DNA of 64,000 bases from CAYYYA01 sp964517065 (lineage in GTDB: Bacteria > Patescibacteriota > Patescibacteriia > UBA1558 > 2-01-FULL-52-15). Positions 50,497 to 58,663 of the stretch are shown here, in pieces. Every line of letters begins with the position of its first letter. Positions within the stretch are counted from its first letter, which is position 1. The notes under the pieces are model-generated. The model ran no database searches and was not told where the DNA came from. It was given only the letters and a program-made list of their open reading frames with translations. Location of the stretch: positions 1-64,000 of the forward strand of contig CAZFBK010000003.1 in assembly GCA_964517065.1 (NCBI GenBank). The letters are read 5' to 3'. A program made the translations under genes and the position numbers.

Positions 50497-51144
50497 CTAT
50501 TTCCTGCGAGTCGTAAAGTTGCCCGAGCCGTCCTTATTCCACTCCACGATTTTGCCATAGGCGATCTCCACCGGATCAGCTGAACGCAGTCCTCGGACCA
50601 TAGCTGGAGTGAGGAGTTGATAATGCTTGGCTTGATCCAATGCAGGGGAGATATAGGTAGTATCTGTCTCGGCTGTCATCCAACCACGACGATCAAATTT
50701 TGACAGATCAAAAGCTATGGAATAACTACGTAAGGTCTTACGTCCGCTGTGCAGGAAATATTCATGAAAAAAAGACATCGCCAATTCACGTAACGTTAGA
50801 TAAACCGGCTCACGATAGCGCAGGACAGCGTGATTAGTTTTAGTAATTCCACCCCACCGACCGCGCAATTTAAATAAAGCCACCACATGATCGTCATCGA
50901 TACCATTGATTGATTTCAAATCCATCAGCAATGGTTTGTGTCCTTGGAGTCGTAAGGCCAGCGTTGCCAGCATTGCTCCTTCTAGACAGTGGGCAGTGCC
51001 GCTCTGTAGTACCTGACGCGGAGACTGGCAGGTATCTCTGTCTAATTCAAAGTTAAACGGTAAGGTATTCAAAAAATCCTGTATCTTGGCAGGTGTTGAT
51101 AATTTCTTGAGTTGTCGTAGTTCGGAAGCGGAGAGATTATACAT
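50497..51144 (-). CDS. Transglutaminase-like protein
   Basis: 215 residues from ATG 51144 (MYNLSASELRQL); the frame is open 25 codons further. A possible Cys-His-Asp set of the transglutaminase/papain-like fold is visible: SGTAHCLEGAMLATLALRL with Cys (near 56), then DDDHVVALFKLRGRWGGI with His (near 86), and an acidic or Asn residue after KTNH. Cytoplasmic, no signal peptide. Could be a cysteine peptidase or amidase; the assignment is by pattern only. Confidence 0.55.
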   Translation of the reverse strand: MYNLSASELRQLKKLSTPAKIQDFLNTLPFNFELDRDTCQSPRQVLQSGTAHCLEGAMLATLALRLQGHKPLLMDLKSINGIDDDHVVALFKLRGRWGGITKTNHAVLRYREPVYLTLRELAMSFFHEYFLHSGRKTLRSYSIAFDLSKFDRRGWMTAETDTTYISPALDQAKHYQLLTPAMVRGLRSADPVEIAYGKIVEWNKDGSGNFTTRRK

Positions 51145-51272
51145 ACAATATGACCACAGTATTTTACCACGATTTTCTGTGATATACTCATTCTTGCTAG
51201 ATCTTTTCACATTCGTCAACTACTATGGGGCATATCCGTCCCACAGTCACCTGTCTCAAAGGAGTGTATCGC

Positions 51273-52028
51273 ATGGTGATTCCGATCTTTTTCGTCGCCC
51301 ATTGGATCTCCTCTGTCTTCATGCAGAGCTTTTTCCTGCATCGTTACGCCGCCCACAAGATGTACACGGTCAACAAGTTCTGGGAGAAGACCTTCTATTT
51401 CCTGACCTGGTTCCTGCAGGGCTCGTCGTATCTGGTCCCTCGCGCCTATGCAATCTTGCATCGCGAGCATCACGCCTACAGTGACACGGAGAAGGATCCT
51501 CATTCGCCTTCCTGGGTGGACAATCCTTTCACCATGATGTGGCTGACCAAGACGCGATACTCCGGTATCAACAATGGGCGTATTAAGCCGGAGGCTCGTT
51601 TCGACGATGGTACCTTCCCTGTCTGGCCGGCGCTGGACAAGCTCGGTGGATCTGCCATCGGACGTCTGCTCTGGATCGGGGCCTACAGCGCGTTCTACTA
51701 CTTTTTCGTCTCGGCTCCGTGGCAGTGGTTTCTTCTGCCTCTGACCTGGACCATGGGACCGCTGCACGGTGCCATCGTGAATTGGTGCGGGCATAAATAC
51801 GGCTACCGCAACTTCGACACGGACGACGACTCGCGCAATTCGCTGCCGGTGGATGTGGTGACGATGGGAGAGTTGTTCCAGAACAACCATCACACCTACA
51901 GCCGCAGCGCCAACTTCGCCCAGCGCGCCTTCGAGATCGATCCGACGTATCAGATCATGCGTCTGCTGGACTTCGTGGGCATCATCAAGCTCCTGCGTCC
52001 GCGCAAGACCGAGCAACTGGCCGCCTGA
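51273..52028 (+). CDS. Fatty-acid desaturase
   Basis: ATG 51273 follows AAAGGAG at eight bases; an ATG 48 bases earlier lacks a site. The 251-residue membrane protein has di-iron histidine boxes HRYAAH (near 24), HREHHAYSD (near 69), GHKYGYRNF (near 173) and NNHHTY (near 205), and three or four hydrophobic helices. This is the acyl-lipid/acyl-CoA delta-9 type, which needs O2 and electrons. GC is much higher than in the neighbours, which suggests transfer. Full fatty-acid synthesis is rare in CPR bacteria, so it may act on acquired lipids. Confidence 0.88.
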   Translation: MVIPIFFVAHWISSVFMQSFFLHRYAAHKMYTVNKFWEKTFYFLTWFLQGSSYLVPRAYAILHREHHAYSDTEKDPHSPSWVDNPFTMMWLTKTRYSGINNGRIKPEARFDDGTFPVWPALDKLGGSAIGRLLWIGAYSAFYYFFVSAPWQWFLLPLTWTMGPLHGAIVNWCGHKYGYRNFDTDDDSRNSLPVDVVTMGELFQNNHHTYSRSANFAQRAFEIDPTYQIMRLLDFVGIIKLLRPRKTEQLAA

Positions 52029-52058
52029 CGAAATATCTCCAACCTAGCTTCGGCTAGC

Positions 52059-52110
52059 AAAAAGTCCCGTTCCACTATCGCATCGCGCGGTGGAGGACGG
52101 GACTTTTTTA
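52059..52110 (+). terminator. Terminator of the desaturase gene
   Basis: Stem aaaaagtcccgt / acgggactttttt with apex tatcgcatcgcgcggtgga. Confidence 0.92.
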
Positions 52111-52205
52111 AACTTAAAACTAAAAAGTCAAAAGTAAAAATTTCAGCCTAAAAATTTTAAACTTTTTACTTGCAGTTTTGAGCTTTGACTTTTAACTTTT
52201 AAGTT
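52110..52205. repeat. AGTCAAAAGT-family palindrome
   Basis: Left aaactaaaaagtcaaaagt, right acttttaacttttaag-type words, up to and into the elp3 3' end. Confidence 0.8.
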
Positions 52206-53832
52206 CTTTCACCATATACGTCCCTTCCAATCGATACCCCAATTTCTTATAATATTCCCTGACGCCAATCCCTGAGATGACGGCGATTTTTTTATATCCT
52301 GCTTCAATAGATAGACGTTCCGCTTCTGCCATCAGCTTTTTGCCGAAGCCCATATGCTGTACCGGACTGTCATCTCGCGCTACTATAGTCATCTGACCAT
52401 AGACATGGAGTTCACGTACTAATGAAGCTCCTTTCAACTCAGGCAATAAGTCAGCCTCTGGTGCATCATTAAAACGTAAACGTAGAAACCCGTAGATAGT
52501 TTTCTCGTCAGGTGTTTCAAAGCTGACGAAATGTTCTGTTCCCTGTGAAGCACGATAGGTGCGATGCTTGAGCTCGGCTGTCAGCACATCTTTTGAATCA
52601 GCTCGCGGCTCACGGCAACGGATACAGCGGCAGAATTCACCTTGCTCGGCTAATTGTTTTTGCAAATATTGTCGTAGGTTAGTAATACTGTTACCGGCAA
52701 TGATACTCTCTTCTGGAATATCACGGATCAGACGATTGATACGCACGTAGGGAGGTGTGATGCGTTTGATATCCATTAACAAATCATATAATTCCTTTTC
52801 AGCATAGGGTTTATACTTACCGTTTTTGAACCAGTGCCACAGTTGAGCATACTCGTTGACGACGCAGGGATAAATTTTCACTTGGTCTGGTTGCAAATCT
52901 TCACTGGAGTACACATACTTAAACATTTCCAAATCATGCTCAGGTGTTGAGCCTGGGAGATCCGGCATATAATGATGATCAACTTTGAAACCGGCTTCCT
53001 TCAGCAATCTCGTAGCCTTGATAGCATTCGCGAGAGTATCACCACGACGAATTAGTTCTAAGATTTTGTCATCAGTATGTTGGACACCGAGTTGCACACG
53101 AGTACAGCCAAGATAGCGCAGACGTTTGACTTCATCTTCATCGATATGATCAGGACGAGTTTCTAATGTGAGACCGATGATTCTATAGCGGGCAGTTTCG
53201 TTGATGGTTTGTTCTTCGGACAGGGTCAAGGGTTGAGGGTCAGGGTCAGGGGCTGAGTCCGCGGTGGATTTTTCCTGATTCCTGACCCCGATTCCTGACC
53301 CTGCCTTATAAACATTCGTCGCATAAAACAAATCACGAATAAACTTTTCCTGATAGTCTTTGGTATAGGCTGACCAGGTACCGCCGAGGACGATCAGTTC
53401 CAACTTATCAACTTCATGGCCGTTGTTTTCCAGCGCCCGTATACGTCCCTGAACCTGATTGATGGCGTCAAAGGTATTTCTGACGGCTCGCTGGGCCGCT
53501 GGTTCGTTCGAGAGATAGCTCTTGGGCATATTCGGCTCAGTAGGACAATAAACGCATTTACCGGGGCAAATAAAGGGCTTGGTAAGGACCGTAATGACCG
53601 TCACACCGGATAAGGTGCGGACCGCTCGCTTCACCAGCAGGTGTTCTAGAGCTTTGTTTTCGGTCAGAACGTTCTGACCCAGAAGTTGACGATAGGTCGC
53701 GATCAGGGTAGATTTGGGCAGAGGCTCAATGCTGAACTCGCTATACATCTGGCGCAAACGCGAAGACAGCTCCAGCTGCGTGGTGGGAGTATCGCTATGA
53801 ATTCTTTGAACTATAGTTTCAACTGTGGACAT
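52192..53832 (-). CDS. elp3: Elp3-family radical SAM / GNAT tRNA-modifying enzyme
   Basis: 546 residues from ATG 53832. Radical SAM cluster CPGKCVYC (about 85-92), central TIM-barrel with the Elp3 segments RPDHIDEDEVKRL.YLGCTRVQLGVQH and DHHYMPDLPGS, zinc-type cysteines CRCIRCRE near 415, and a C-terminal GNAT acetyltransferase (MGFGKKLMAEAERLS). Elp3 makes cm5U at wobble uridine 34. A GGGTCAGGG-type palindrome is translated in frame at about residues 174-205 (DSAPDPDPQPL). The start codon overlaps that of the divergent methyltransferase. Confidence 0.93.
   Translation of the reverse strand: MSTVETIVQRIHSDTPTTQLELSSRLRQMYSEFSIEPLPKSTLIATYRQLLGQNVLTENKALEHLLVKRAVRTLSGVTVITVLTKPFICPGKCVYCPTEPNMPKSYLSNEPAAQRAVRNTFDAINQVQGRIRALENNGHEVDKLELIVLGGTWSAYTKDYQEKFIRDLFYATNVYKAGSGIGVRNQEKSTADSAPDPDPQPLTLSEEQTINETARYRIIGLTLETRPDHIDEDEVKRLRYLGCTRVQLGVQHTDDKILELIRRGDTLANAIKATRLLKEAGFKVDHHYMPDLPGSTPEHDLEMFKYVYSSEDLQPDQVKIYPCVVNEYAQLWHWFKNGKYKPYAEKELYDLLMDIKRITPPYVRINRLIRDIPEESIIAGNSITNLRQYLQKQLAEQGEFCRCIRCREPRADSKDVLTAELKHRTYRASQGTEHFVSFETPDEKTIYGFLRLRFNDAPEADLLPELKGASLVRELHVYGQMTIVARDDSPVQHMGFGKKLMAEAERLSIEAGYKKIAVISGIGVREYYKKLGYRLEGTYMVKELKS
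53219..53312. repeat. GGGTCAGGG-family palindrome inside elp3
   Basis: agggtcaagggttgagggtcagggtcagg words and, 40 bases on, cctgaccccgattcctgaccctg words, in frame. Same family as 23172. Confidence 0.88.
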
Positions 53833-54493
53833 GAATAAAAAAAATTGGATCAAACAATTAGTACGAGAGAGCTATAACGCTATCGCTCCAGAATTTCATC
53901 AGACGCGTCAGAAACGTGTCTGGCCGGAGCTGGAGATCTTAGCCAAGTATATCCGTCCGGGAGACCGTATTTTGGATCTCGGCTGTGGTAATGGCAGGTT
54001 ACTAAAAGCCCTATCTACTGTCAATGTATCGTATCACGGTATTGAGGCTAATGGATATCTGCTGGCACAGGCCCGAACTCACTGGCCGGAGCAGATTTTT
54101 GATCAGGGAGAGTTACCGAATATGACGCTGCCAGCGAATGAGTATCAGGCTGTATTTATGATTGCGGTTTTTCAGCATTTGGTGGATCGCTCTGACCGCT
54201 TAGAAACGTTGAAAAAGATTTATGACGGTCTGAAGCCGGGTGGTTATCTGCTGATGACGAATTGGTGGCTGTGGCAGTCGCGCTATCTGAAGAATTATTT
54301 TCAGTGGTTCAACCGTAAGCTTGCTTGGAATGATTTTTTTGTCTCTTGGGGAGTCGGCGAGAAGAAACAATGGCGCTATTATCATGCTTTTACTACTGGT
54401 GAGCTGAAGGGATTATTATCGTCAGCTGGTTTCACGCTTGAATCACAGACGAAAGTAGGTTTTAATATTGTGACCGTTGCGCGCAAAGCCTAG
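53831..54493 (+). CDS. Trm9-like SAM methyltransferase
   Basis: 220 residues from ATG 53831, which shares CATG with the elp3 start. Class I motif I ILDLGCGNGRLL (about 47-58), post-II IEANGY, motif IV ELPNM..AVFMIAVFQHL. Outside the core it has the Trm9/ALKBH8 features: N-terminal YNAIAPEFHQTR.K.WPE and C-terminal WRYYHAFTTGELKGLL with SAGF. Trm9 methylates cm5U34 to mcm5U34, the step after Elp3. Function in that pathway is inferred from resemblance and position. No Shine-Dalgarno. Confidence 0.72.
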   Translation: MNKKNWIKQLVRESYNAIAPEFHQTRQKRVWPELEILAKYIRPGDRILDLGCGNGRLLKALSTVNVSYHGIEANGYLLAQARTHWPEQIFDQGELPNMTLPANEYQAVFMIAVFQHLVDRSDRLETLKKIYDGLKPGGYLLMTNWWLWQSRYLKNYFQWFNRKLAWNDFFVSWGVGEKKQWRYYHAFTTGELKGLLSSAGFTLESQTKVGFNIVTVARKA

Positions 54494-54528
54494 ATTTTAG
54501 TTAATTCGCTTGCTATACTTATAGTCGT

Positions 54529-55704
54529 ATGAAGCGGATTTTTTTTATCTTATTGTTGACGATTTTTCCTCTCACTGGTTTTGTGCTGCATCCTGTCCGG
54601 ACAGAAGCGAAAGCCACTCAGCAGACGTCCGGTACGGTCGTCTTGTCGCGATTGGAGAAGCATTTCGGAACTATGTATGTGACCGGTAATGTTATTCAGA
54701 TTGATGGTGAGGTTATAGGCGATCTCTACGTGGCTGCCAATCATATTATTATGAATGGGTCGGTGAGCGGCGATATTATTGGCCTTGCCCGCCGAGCTAC
54801 AATCAATGGAAGCGTTGATGGTGACGTGCGTTTGTTGGCGCAGTCAGTTGAACTATATGGTACGGTCAGCCATAACATTTCTTTCATAGCAGATCAGATA
54901 ACTATCCGTGATACCGCACAAGTCAAAGGGTCGATCACAGGACTGGCTACGAATTTGACGGTACTGGGCCCCGTGGCAGAATCAATTGAGGGTAAGTATA
55001 CCAACCTGCTGCTAGCCTCTGATGTCGGCAAAGATGTGAATGTTTCTATTAACAACGACTTTAACAGCGGGCTCCATATCCTCGCTACGGCCCGTATCAA
55101 TGGCGATGTGCGCTATCAAGCTTTACAACTGGCGCAGATAGCCAAAGGAGCTGTTATTTCTGGCAATCAAAATTATGACTTGTTATCGGCTGGTAATGAG
55201 CACATGTGGCTGATTAATTTTGGTGACTCGAACTGGTGGCTGGCACGGCTGGGATATTTTGCCAGTTTATTATTAACAGCATTAATCCTGTGGCGACTGG
55301 GAGCTAAGCGCTGGCAGGAAGTAGCTGATAGTATGCTGAGTCGTTCACGCAAAAGTTTGTGGTACGGCTTGCCTTGGTTAGTCTTCGCTCCGCTTTTGGC
55401 ACTCATGCTGATCATTACGCTGATAGGGTTACCCCTTGGTTTGGTGCTCGGTGCACTCTATCTGGCTTCATGGTATTTTTACCCTGCTTGGGCTTGTCTC
55501 TATGTCACGACTGCACTTGGTTTGAGATTCAAGTCAGTCAAAGATTTGCCGATACCGTGGCAGATCATGTTAGGACTGATCATAATCATCATTTTGCAGC
55601 AGTTGCCTTTCGTTGGATGGTTTTTTTCATCGGTGCTCTATCTATTAACCGTTGGTGCTATTATCGAGAGCTGGCTGCGTTGGCTAGCCAGTAAAAAATC
55701 ATGA
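54529..55704 (+). CDS. Bactofilin-like repeat protein with membrane domain
   Basis: 391 residues. Signal peptide (1-28), then a right-handed beta-helix-like domain of bactofilin/polymer-forming type, with repeated short strands (VIQIDGEVIGDLYV, ANHIIMNGSVSGDII, RATINGSVDGDVRL; about 45-215), and three to four membrane helices (about 243-385). The polymer domain would be outside the cell, unlike cytoplasmic bactofilins. The stop overlaps the next start by four bases (ATGA), so translation is coupled. Confidence 0.78.
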   Translation: MKRIFFILLLTIFPLTGFVLHPVRTEAKATQQTSGTVVLSRLEKHFGTMYVTGNVIQIDGEVIGDLYVAANHIIMNGSVSGDIIGLARRATINGSVDGDVRLLAQSVELYGTVSHNISFIADQITIRDTAQVKGSITGLATNLTVLGPVAESIEGKYTNLLLASDVGKDVNVSINNDFNSGLHILATARINGDVRYQALQLAQIAKGAVISGNQNYDLLSAGNEHMWLINFGDSNWWLARLGYFASLLLTALILWRLGAKRWQEVADSMLSRSRKSLWYGLPWLVFAPLLALMLIITLIGLPLGLVLGALYLASWYFYPAWACLYVTTALGLRFKSVKDLPIPWQIMLGLIIIIILQQLPFVGWFFSSVLYLLTVGAIIESWLRWLASKKS

Positions 55705-57071
55705 CAGTAGATTCAACTATTTTTAAAGCTTATGATATCCGTGGGGTCTATCCTACTCAGGTGAATGAAGAGGTGGCCTTTGCTCTGGGGCGGGCTTATG
55801 CAGTCTGGCTGAAAAAACAAAGCAAGAAGGAGCATTTGCAAGTTGTCGTTGGTCAGGATATGCGCGTGTCGTCGCCAGCCCTAGCAGAACGTCTGATGGC
55901 TGGTTTGATGGATCAGGGGGTGGAAGTCATTGCTGTTGGACTGATCTCGACACCGACATTTTATTTCGCTGTCAGCTATCCCCACTATGACGGCGGCATC
56001 ATGATCTCGGCTTCACACAATCCGGCTGAATATAACGGCTTCAAGATCGTACGCGAGTCCGCTAAGCCTGTCAGTGGCACCAGCGGTTTGCAGGATTTAC
56101 GCGTTTTAATCGAGAAAGACAATTTCAAACCAGCACCACAGCCCGGGAAAAAAATTCACCATGAAAATATGGTACATGAAGAAGCCAAGGTGCAACTGGG
56201 AGGTAGCGACGTAGTGACGATTAAACCATTTAGCATTGTAGCAGACACGGCTAATGGCATGGGAGCACAATATTTAGACGAACTTTTCACCTACCTGCCC
56301 TGCAAACTGCACAAAATGAATTGGCAGTTCGACGGCACCTTCCCTGGACATGATCCTGACCCTTTGAAAGAAGATAATTTGAAATATTTGCAAACTGAAG
56401 TTTTGGCACAGAAAGCCGATCTTGGCATTGCCACCGACGGCGATGGTGATCGTATTTTCTTCGTGGACAATGAAGGTCAGACCGTACCGCCAGCAGTTCT
56501 GCGCGGGATTTTGGCCAAAGTTTTCTTAGCTGAGCAGCCCGGTGCGACGATTGGTTATGATATTCGACCGGGTAAGATTACGGAAGATATGATTCTGGAA
56601 TACGGCGGCAAACCCATGCTGACCAGAGTTGGTCATTCGCTCATCAAGGAGCAAATGTTGCAAGAAAATTCCTACTTCTCTGGTGAAAGTTCTGGGCATC
56701 TATTCCTCAATAAAGACTACGGCTGTTTTGAAATGCCGATGATCATGATTATTAAATTCCTCCAAGAACTATCTGCCAGCGGACAGACCTTGGCTGACTA
56801 TGTCCGACCGTTGAAAAAATATTTCCCTTCTGGTGAGATTAATTCCACGGTCAGTGACGTACCGGCGGTCTTAGCACGTTTGAAAGAAACCTATCATGAT
56901 GGCCAGCAATCAGAATTAGACGGACTATCGGTAGAATATCCTGATTGGTGGTTCAATGTCCGCGCGTCGAACACCGAGCCGTTGATACGATTAAATTTGG
57001 AAGCACGTTCTAAGGAAGTAATGGAGCAGAAGCGGGATGAAGTGTTGGAAGTTCTAAATCCTAAGCTCTAA
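55701..57071 (+). CDS. Phosphomannomutase / phosphoglucomutase
   Basis: 456 residues. Phosphoserine loop ISASHNPAEYNGFK near 97, metal loop TDGDGDR near 240, sugar loop GESSGH near 325 and phosphate loop RASNTEPLIRLN near 430. It interconverts hexose 1- and 6-phosphates for sugar nucleotides of the envelope. AlgC/ManB type. A ttctaag word repeat forms its last codons and the following gap. Confidence 0.93.
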   Translation: MTVDSTIFKAYDIRGVYPTQVNEEVAFALGRAYAVWLKKQSKKEHLQVVVGQDMRVSSPALAERLMAGLMDQGVEVIAVGLISTPTFYFAVSYPHYDGGIMISASHNPAEYNGFKIVRESAKPVSGTSGLQDLRVLIEKDNFKPAPQPGKKIHHENMVHEEAKVQLGGSDVVTIKPFSIVADTANGMGAQYLDELFTYLPCKLHKMNWQFDGTFPGHDPDPLKEDNLKYLQTEVLAQKADLGIATDGDGDRIFFVDNEGQTVPPAVLRGILAKVFLAEQPGATIGYDIRPGKITEDMILEYGGKPMLTRVGHSLIKEQMLQENSYFSGESSGHLFLNKDYGCFEMPMIMIIKFLQELSASGQTLADYVRPLKKYFPSGEINSTVSDVPAVLARLKETYHDGQQSELDGLSVEYPDWWFNVRASNTEPLIRLNLEARSKEVMEQKRDEVLEVLNPKL

Positions 57072-57180
57072 GTTCTAAACAAGTTCAAAATAATAAATTC
57101 AAAATTCAAAACGTTTAACACATTAGAACTTTGATATTTGAACTTGTTTAGAATTTAGGATTTCGAACTTAGAACTTGTA
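57055..57180. repeat. AAGTTCTAA-family palindrome
   Basis: Left gttctaaatcctaagctctaagttctaaacaagttcaaa, right tttgaacttgtttagaatttaggatttcgaacttagaac, reaching to the murI start. Confidence 0.88.
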
Positions 57181-57182
57181 TT

Positions 57183-57971
57183 ATGATTGGTGTTTTTGAT
57201 TCTGGCCTCGGTGGCCTGACAGTTCTCAAAGAATTCATTCGTCTGCTGCCGCAGTACGATTATTTGTATTTGGGTGATAACGTGCGTGCGCCGTATGGCG
57301 ATAAGGATCAAGAGACGATTTATCAGTACACCAAAGAAGCGGTTGATTATTTATTTACTCACGGTTGTACTATGGTGGTTCTGGCCTGCAACACAGCTTC
57401 AGCCGACAGTTTACGCAAACTGCAGGCAGACTATCCGGAGCGTAAGATTTTAGGTGTCTTAATCCCACTAGCAGAAGCTGCCGTAGCTACCGGAGCTAAG
57501 CGAATTGGCGTGATTGCAACGACGAGTACCGTGCAATCAAAGAGCTACCGTCGGGAGATACAGAAATTAGGACCAAAAACGGATGTCATTCAACTAGCCA
57601 CCCCACTTTTAGTTCCGCTGATCGAAAACGGTCAGGAGCGTAGCGTGTCAGCCCGCCGAATTATCAAGAAATATATTTTGAAATTGAAATCCTTCAATGT
57701 TGAAACTGTTATCCTCGGCTGTACTCATTACAGCTTCGTCGCTCCTACAATTAAACGATATTTAGGTAATAATATTAAGTGCTTAGACTCGGGAGCTACT
57801 GTTGCTACCAAATTGCAAGACTATCTGCAACGCCATCCAGAAATAGAGCGCACATTAAGTCAGAATAAAGCAGTGAAGATTTTGACGACCGGTGCAGCAG
57901 ACTGTTTTAATCGCTCGGCCATGAAATTTTTTGGTGCTCATATCGAGGCAGAGCGGGTTAGTTTGAAATAA
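57183..57971 (+). CDS. murI: Glutamate racemase
   Basis: 262 residues. Substrate loop FDSGLGGLTV (5-14), first catalytic Cys in LACNTAS near 74, second Cys in GCTHYS near 182, plus GDNVRAPYG. It makes D-glutamate for peptidoglycan stems, consistent with the M23 and LysM wall enzyme nearby. The palindrome upstream replaces a ribosome site. Confidence 0.96.
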   Translation: MIGVFDSGLGGLTVLKEFIRLLPQYDYLYLGDNVRAPYGDKDQETIYQYTKEAVDYLFTHGCTMVVLACNTASADSLRKLQADYPERKILGVLIPLAEAAVATGAKRIGVIATTSTVQSKSYRREIQKLGPKTDVIQLATPLLVPLIENGQERSVSARRIIKKYILKLKSFNVETVILGCTHYSFVAPTIKRYLGNNIKCLDSGATVATKLQDYLQRHPEIERTLSQNKAVKILTTGAADCFNRSAMKFFGAHIEAERVSLK

Positions 57972-58013
57972 AAAACAACGCGCGAGCGAAGCTCGCGCGG
58001 CAAGATGCGTTGT
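57969..58013. terminator. Bidirectional terminator
   Basis: Stem caacgcgcgagcg..cgctcgcgc with outer acgc..gcgt pairing. The A-run at its left gives six U for the minus-strand gene at 58029. Confidence 0.85.
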
Positions 58014-58028
58014 TCGGTCGTCCAAGAA

Positions 58029-58532
58029 TCACTCGGACATTTTGGCCATTAGCATCTCCAGCATTGGTGACTCGCTGAAGCGGCGGTCGATCTCCAATAG
58101 AACATCATAGAGGATTTCGGGGTATTGTGCTCGTACCAGAGCCAATCCGACGGCGGCGTCTAAATTCTCTCTTAGTCCGTCTACCGAGAGGATCAGATCG
58201 CGGCTGGGGACACGTACAGCTCCTCCTAGGCGACCTCTTGTTGGGTCTCGTGATTCCCAGCTGGTGAGATGACCTTCGTTCTTACCCAGACGGTAGGCTT
58301 TTTCGTGTGCTCGTTTCCAGCATTTGAAGAATCTTTCCTCCCGAATCTTACCGACGGCAAAGCTTAACAACGGGAAACCTTCACTGTTCGCTAGTACGAA
58401 GTAGAGTCCGATCCGGTTACCAGTGTTGAATGATCTGGTGACAACATCAAGGATCTTCTTCAGGTGTTGGTACAGTGCAGTAGCGTCTTCCATCGTGTTA
58501 GTATAGCGATCTGTCATATCGACGAATGGCAT
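58029..58532 (-). CDS. Possible GlcG/HbpS-like orphan protein
   Basis: ATG 58532 has AGAGGGTG upstream. 167 residues. Strand RIGLYFVLANSEGFPLLSFAVG, helix RAHEKAYRLGKNEGHLTSW, then RGRLGGAVRVPSRDLILSVDGLRENLDAAVGLALVRAQ, in the same order as GlcG/HbpS proteins and the protein at 19641, but weakly alike. Own promoter and terminator. Function unknown. Confidence 0.5.
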   Translation of the reverse strand: MPFVDMTDRYTNTMEDATALYQHLKKILDVVTRSFNTGNRIGLYFVLANSEGFPLLSFAVGKIREERFFKCWKRAHEKAYRLGKNEGHLTSWESRDPTRGRLGGAVRVPSRDLILSVDGLRENLDAAVGLALVRAQYPEILYDVLLEIDRRFSESPMLEMLMAKMSE

Positions 58533-58586
58533 TAGACACCCTCTGGTTGGAGTCAAAAGCGGACAAAGGACGGAATGAATAGTGTA

Positions 58587-58615
58587 GGTTTACTTCCGAG
58601 CGATTGATTTGTCAA
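58587..58615 (-). promoter_or_regulatory. Promoter of the gene at 58029
   Basis: On the minus strand TTGACA (58615-58610), 17-bp spacer, TAAACC (58592-58587). Confidence 0.72.
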
Positions 58616-58663
58616 GAAGTATGTAGTAGTAATTTTCTCTATTCAGTTGTATACTATCGCTGT

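Noticed and set aside
51216..52016. Long minus-strand frame opposite the desaturase
   Set aside because: A shadow of a GC-rich gene; product is Arg/His/Gly-rich without domain features, while the plus strand has all histidine boxes.
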